Below are positions 50,686-53,980 of a stretch of DNA of 53,980 nt, piece by piece. The stretch comes from Streptomyces sp. SID9727. GTDB taxonomy: Bacteria > Actinomycetota > Actinomycetes > Streptomycetales > Streptomycetaceae. Positions within the stretch are counted from its first letter, which is position 1. Each line of letters opens with the position of its first letter. A program made the translations under genes and the position numbers. Where the stretch lies: the NCBI RefSeq assembly GCF_010550605.1, contig NZ_JAAGNI010000455.1, positions 1 through 53,980 on the forward strand, read 5' to 3'. The notes below the pieces were generated by a model. That model was not told the origin of the DNA, searched no databases, and saw only the letters and a list, made by a program, of their open reading frames with translations.

Positions 50686-51612
50686 ATGAGTACGGCCGCA
50701 CCTCCCCAGAAGGCGCCCCCGCCCCGCCGGCGGACCGGGGGACGGCTCTCCAACGGTGCGTTCGCCCTGCTGCTGACGGCCCCCGGCCTCGCCCTGTTCG
50801 CGGCGATCATCTTCTACCCGCTGCTGTCGGCGCTGTTCACCGGCTTCTTCAAGCAGGATCTGCGGCTTCCGGGCCGGGAGTTCGTCGGCCTGGAGAACTT
50901 CACCTACTGGCTGGACGGCGACTTCCTCACCATCCTTGAGCAGACGCTGGTCTTCACCGTCGGGGCGACGCTCGTCCCCTTCGCGATCGGCCTCGCGCTC
51001 GCGCTCGCGTTGAACACCGGCCTCAAGGGAAGCGGCTTCCTGCGCGGCCTGTTCCTGTTCCCCTGGGTGATTCCGGGCGTGGTGGTCTCCTTCCTCTGGA
51101 TGTGGATCTTCAACGCGAACTACGGGGTACTCAACGGCGTCCTCATGGAGGCCGGGATCATCGACGAGTCCGTGGCCTGGCTCGGCCGGCCCGGCACCGC
51201 GATGCTCGCCGTGATCGTCACCAAGACCTGGGCCAGCTTCCCCTGGATGATGGTGATGCTCCTGGCCGGACTGCAGACCGTCCCCAAGGAGCTGCACGAG
51301 GCGGCCTCGATGGACGGGGCGGGTTCGATCCGGCGCTTCTTCGCCGTCACCTGGCCGCAGCTCCGCGGTGTCGCCTCGATCGTGCTCCTGCTGGAGTTCA
51401 TCTGGAACTTCCAGCACTTCGACACCATCTACGTCCTCACCGGCGGCGGCCCCGCCGGAACCACCGAGACGTTCGCGACCGCCGTCTACCAGACCGCCTT
51501 CAAGGGCTTCGACATCGGCCGGGCCACCGCGCTGGGCGGGCTGTGGATGCTGCTCCTGCTGCTCCTCGTCGTCGTCTACCTCAGGATCACCGAGCGGAAG
51601 GGCGACGCCTGA
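50686..51612 (+). CDS. Sugar ABC transporter permease, MalF type (CUT1)
   Basis: Membrane protein of 308 residues, first gene of the third transporter. After a Pro/Arg-rich cytoplasmic start it has six hydrophobic segments beginning GAFALLLTAPGLALFAAIIF, and the EAA loop ELHEAASMDGAGSIRRFF. AGAGGACA lies ahead of the ATG. The gene order permease, permease, binding protein differs from the N-glycan operon, where the binding protein comes first. No ATPase is present, again pointing to a shared MsiK-type protein. Confidence 0.94.
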   Translation: MSTAAPPQKAPPPRRRTGGRLSNGAFALLLTAPGLALFAAIIFYPLLSALFTGFFKQDLRLPGREFVGLENFTYWLDGDFLTILEQTLVFTVGATLVPFAIGLALALALNTGLKGSGFLRGLFLFPWVIPGVVVSFLWMWIFNANYGVLNGVLMEAGIIDESVAWLGRPGTAMLAVIVTKTWASFPWMMVMLLAGLQTVPKELHEAASMDGAGSIRRFFAVTWPQLRGVASIVLLLEFIWNFQHFDTIYVLTGGGPAGTTETFATAVYQTAFKGFDIGRATALGGLWMLLLLLLVVVYLRITERKGDA

Positions 51613-52532
51613 TGACCTCCACCACCTCCACCCCGCTGTCCGCCGTCGACCGGCCGCAGCAGTCCGCCACGCGGACCGGGCACAGCACCCGGCGCCGTAT
51701 GCGCAAGGACCTGCTGCGCTCGCGGATCGCCGCCTGGAGCGCGGTCGTCGTCATCGGCGCCTTCGGTCTGCTGCCGGTCTACTGGCTGCTCGCCACCGCG
51801 CTGAGCACCCCCGAGTCGACCTTCCAGTTCCCGCCGAAGCTGATACCCACCGATCTCACCCTCAGCAACTTCACGGCCCTGGCCGACAACGACCAGCTGA
51901 TCAAGTACATGGTCAACTCGCTCGTCGTGGCCTCGATCACCGCCGTGCTGAGCGTGATCGTCGCCACGTACATGGGCTACTCGTTCTCCAAGTTCCGCTA
52001 CCGGGGGCGCCGGTCGCTGATGCACCTGGTGCTGGCCTCCCAGATGTTCCCCCAGGCGCTTCTGCTGGTGACGCTGTACACCGTCTTCTCCAGCTTCGGC
52101 ATGCTCAACACGTACACCGCCCTGGTGCTCTCCTTCACCACGTTCACCATGCCGCTGTGCGTCTGGATGCTGAAGGGCATCTTCGACACCATCCCGGACG
52201 CCCTGCTGGAAGCGGCGTCCATCGACGGCGCGTCCCGGTGGCGGACGCTGCACTCCATCGTGGCGCCGCTGGCCGCGCCGGGGATGATCGCCGCCGGCCT
52301 CTTCGCCTTCGTACGCGGCTGGAACGACTTCATCTTCGCGCTGACTCTGGCCGACAAGGAGAAGCAGACCCTGCCCCCCGGGCTCGTCTCCACCTACATC
52401 GGCGAGTTCCAGACCGCCTGGCCGCAGCTGATGGCCGCCTCGCTCGTGGTGTCGGTCCCCGTGATCGTCGCCTTCATGTTCCTGCAGCGCTACCTCGTCG
52501 GCGGCATGACCGCCGGCTCGGTCAAGAGCTGA
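51612..52532 (+). CDS. Sugar ABC transporter permease, MalG type (CUT1)
   Basis: Membrane protein of 306 residues. An unusually long cytoplasmic N-terminus of about 40 residues (TRTGHSTRRRMRKDLLRSR) precedes the first helix; LPVYWLLATALSTPES is the typical MalG-family first periplasmic junction, and ALLEAASIDGASRWRTLHSI is the EAA loop. The ATG shares its A with the stop of the previous permease (TGATG), so both subunits are translated together. Confidence 0.94.
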   Translation: MTSTTSTPLSAVDRPQQSATRTGHSTRRRMRKDLLRSRIAAWSAVVVIGAFGLLPVYWLLATALSTPESTFQFPPKLIPTDLTLSNFTALADNDQLIKYMVNSLVVASITAVLSVIVATYMGYSFSKFRYRGRRSLMHLVLASQMFPQALLLVTLYTVFSSFGMLNTYTALVLSFTTFTMPLCVWMLKGIFDTIPDALLEAASIDGASRWRTLHSIVAPLAAPGMIAAGLFAFVRGWNDFIFALTLADKEKQTLPPGLVSTYIGEFQTAWPQLMAASLVVSVPVIVAFMFLQRYLVGGMTAGSVKS

Positions 52533-52593
52533 ACCAGCAAGTTCGGCCCGCGCCCCGACGTACCTCCCTCCCGCACACTCCCATGGAGAGATC

Positions 52594-53895
52594 ATGACCA
52601 CCTCTGGCATCAGCCGCCGCGGCGCGCTGCGCATGTTCGGCATCGGCGCGCTCGGTGCAGCGGGCGCCGGTGTGCTCGGCGCCTGCGCGCCGTCCGGCGC
52701 CGGCTCCTCGTCCAACGGCGGCGACCCGAAGTCCAAGAACTTCGACTTCACCTCCTGGTCGCTCAACGAGGAGGCCGCCAAGCCGTCGATCGAGAAGATC
52801 ATCGCGGCATGGGAGAAGGCCGAGAAGTCGAAGATCCGCGCGGTCTCGTACCCGTACAACGAATACCTGAGCCAGCTCACCCTCAAGCTGGGCGGCGGGG
52901 AGACGACGGGCGCGGTGCACCTCGACATCGCCTGGCTCGCCGCGATGGCGCAGATGGGCAAACTGGTCGACCTCGGATCGGTGGCCGGCAAGGCCGGCTA
53001 CACGGACGTGGCGCTGAAGAGCGGCGTGTACGACGGCAAGCAGTACGGGCTGCCGTGGAACACCGGATCGATCGGTGTGATCGCCAACTCACAGCTCCTG
53101 GAGAAGGCCGGGATCAAGAAGCACCCCACCACCATCGAGGAGTTCGAGGCCGCGCTGCGCGAGCTGAAGGGGCTCGGCGGGGGAGTGGTGCCGTACGCCG
53201 CCGCCACCAAGGTGGCGCAGCTCAAGGACATCTTCCCGTGGATGCAGACCTTCGGCTGCAAGCTGCTCGACGGCGGGAAGGTCACGATAGGCGACGACGC
53301 CTCGGTCGACGCGGTCACCTGGTACAAGAAGCTGCATGACGAGAAGCTGATCGCCGCGGACGTGGACCGCTTCGACGCCCGCGCCCTCTTCGGGCAGGGC
53401 AAGGCCGCGTTCTACGACGACGCGATCATCGGGAAGGGTGTGACCTCCGCCCAGTCGAAGGACACGTCGCTGGCCGGCGCCATGCAGCCGATGGAGCGTC
53501 CGGTGCTCGAGGCCGGGGACACGCCGCAGGCGCTGCTGTGGGGCGGTGTGATCGCGATCGTGCAGGGCAAGGGGCAGGACGCGGCGACGGAGTTCGCGCT
53601 GCACACCACCACCGACCGGGCCACCACATCCGAGTACTTCGCCGCGCGCGCACTGCCGCCGTCCACCACCGCGGGTCTGGCCGCTCCCGAGGTCGCCAAG
53701 GACACCTTCACCACGGAGTGGACCGAGAAGATCACGAAGACCGCGACCGGCAGCCCGTTCTGGCAGTTCGCGCAGAATTCCCAGATCGAGGAGGCCGTCG
53801 CGAAGCAGGTACAGGGCGTCCTCGTCGGCACGTCCAAGCCGAAGGACGCGATGAAGCGGGCCGGCGAGGAGGCCGCCGCGCTCATCAAGCGCTGA
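52594..53895 (+). CDS. Sugar-binding lipoprotein of the third ABC importer
   Basis: Solute-binding protein (family 1) of 433 residues. The N-terminus combines a Tat motif (SRRGALRMFG) with a lipobox VLGAC (Cys31), so it is exported folded and then lipid-anchored. The mature protein starts NFDFTSWSLNEEAAKPSIEK and contains the standard two-lobe elements (LDIAWLAAMAQMGKLVDL, YGLPWNTGSIGVIAN, FGQGKAAFYDDAIIGKG). GGAGAG precedes the ATG. Together with the two permeases it imports an unknown saccharide, perhaps the substrate of the divergent FAD enzyme. Confidence 0.94.
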   Translation: MTTSGISRRGALRMFGIGALGAAGAGVLGACAPSGAGSSSNGGDPKSKNFDFTSWSLNEEAAKPSIEKIIAAWEKAEKSKIRAVSYPYNEYLSQLTLKLGGGETTGAVHLDIAWLAAMAQMGKLVDLGSVAGKAGYTDVALKSGVYDGKQYGLPWNTGSIGVIANSQLLEKAGIKKHPTTIEEFEAALRELKGLGGGVVPYAAATKVAQLKDIFPWMQTFGCKLLDGGKVTIGDDASVDAVTWYKKLHDEKLIAADVDRFDARALFGQGKAAFYDDAIIGKGVTSAQSKDTSLAGAMQPMERPVLEAGDTPQALLWGGVIAIVQGKGQDAATEFALHTTTDRATTSEYFAARALPPSTTAGLAAPEVAKDTFTTEWTEKITKTATGSPFWQFAQNSQIEEAVAKQVQGVLVGTSKPKDAMKRAGEEAAALIKR

Positions 53896-53938
53896 GTCCG
53901 AGCGCCGTGGCCCCGGCCCGGCGAGCGCGGCACGCTTC

Positions 53939-53957
53939 GCCCGGCCCGTGGCCGGGC
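53939..53957 (+). terminator. Hairpin after the third ABC operon
   Basis: GCCCGGCC pairs with GGCCGGGC around a 3-nt loop, 44 bp after the binding-protein stop. Compatible with a terminator; there is no T tract and the surrounding DNA is generally prone to GC hairpins. Confidence 0.45.
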
Positions 53958-53980
53958 CGGCGCCGCACGCCTCGCCGGGC

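Overview
The window is high-GC, densely packed actinobacterial DNA and almost certainly comes from a Streptomyces or close relative. The evidence is strong G/C bias at third codon positions, many GTG starts, Tat and lipoprotein signals, sugar ABC operons without their own ATPase (usual where one shared MsiK-type ATPase serves many importers), and LacI, ROK, GntR/HutC and IclR regulators beside sugar genes. It contains no rRNA, tRNA, CRISPR array or recognisable insertion sequence. It reads as a series of carbon and phosphate scavenging modules.

Region 1 (1-9808) is an N-glycan utilisation cluster. A divergent LacI regulator faces a minus-strand operon of sugar-binding lipoprotein, two permeases, a GH5 enzyme resembling subfamily 18 (Man-beta-1,4-GlcNAc mannosidase), a Tat-exported GH85 endo-beta-N-acetylglucosaminidase, and a GH38 alpha-mannosidase cut by the window edge. 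Together they would release, import and dismantle high-mannose N-glycans. Region 2 (9809-17566) holds a secreted GH54-CBM42 arabinofuranosidase behind a perfect 16-bp LacI-type palindrome, an unknown propeller-like protein, a TetR remnant, and a divergent ROK regulator with a GH36 alpha-galactosidase. Region 3 (17657-20772) is beta-phosphoglucomutase coupled to a GH65 disaccharide phosphorylase.

Region 4 (21060-43205) is the most interesting part: what looks like a complete phytate / inositol-phosphate utilisation island. It contains an inositol 2-dehydrogenase-like gene with a divergent GntR regulator; a PhoU-like protein and a phosphate permease; a secreted beta-propeller phytase with a PHO-box-like direct repeat upstream; and a divergent operon joining an AfuABC-type ABC importer to five predicted phosphoester hydrolases (two tandem HADs, an inositol-monophosphatase family protein, a Cof-type HAD and a metallo-beta-lactamase-fold protein). 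An MgtC-like protein follows, then the inositol catabolic operon iolE-iolC-aldolase-iolB-iolD-mmsA. The inferred flow is extracellular phytate dephosphorylation, import of partly phosphorylated inositol, internal dephosphorylation, then catabolism of the ring, with phosphate kept by the Pit system. The transported substrate is inference.

Region 5 (43482-53980) has a secreted cyclophilin, a DJ-1/PfpI protein, a CE7-like acetyl esterase, an IclR regulator, a large FAD-dependent oxidoreductase, and a divergent sugar ABC importer. A perfect 21-bp-stem terminator separates the convergent IclR and FAD genes. Shared promoter motifs suggest that IclR, the FAD protein and the importer form one regulon.
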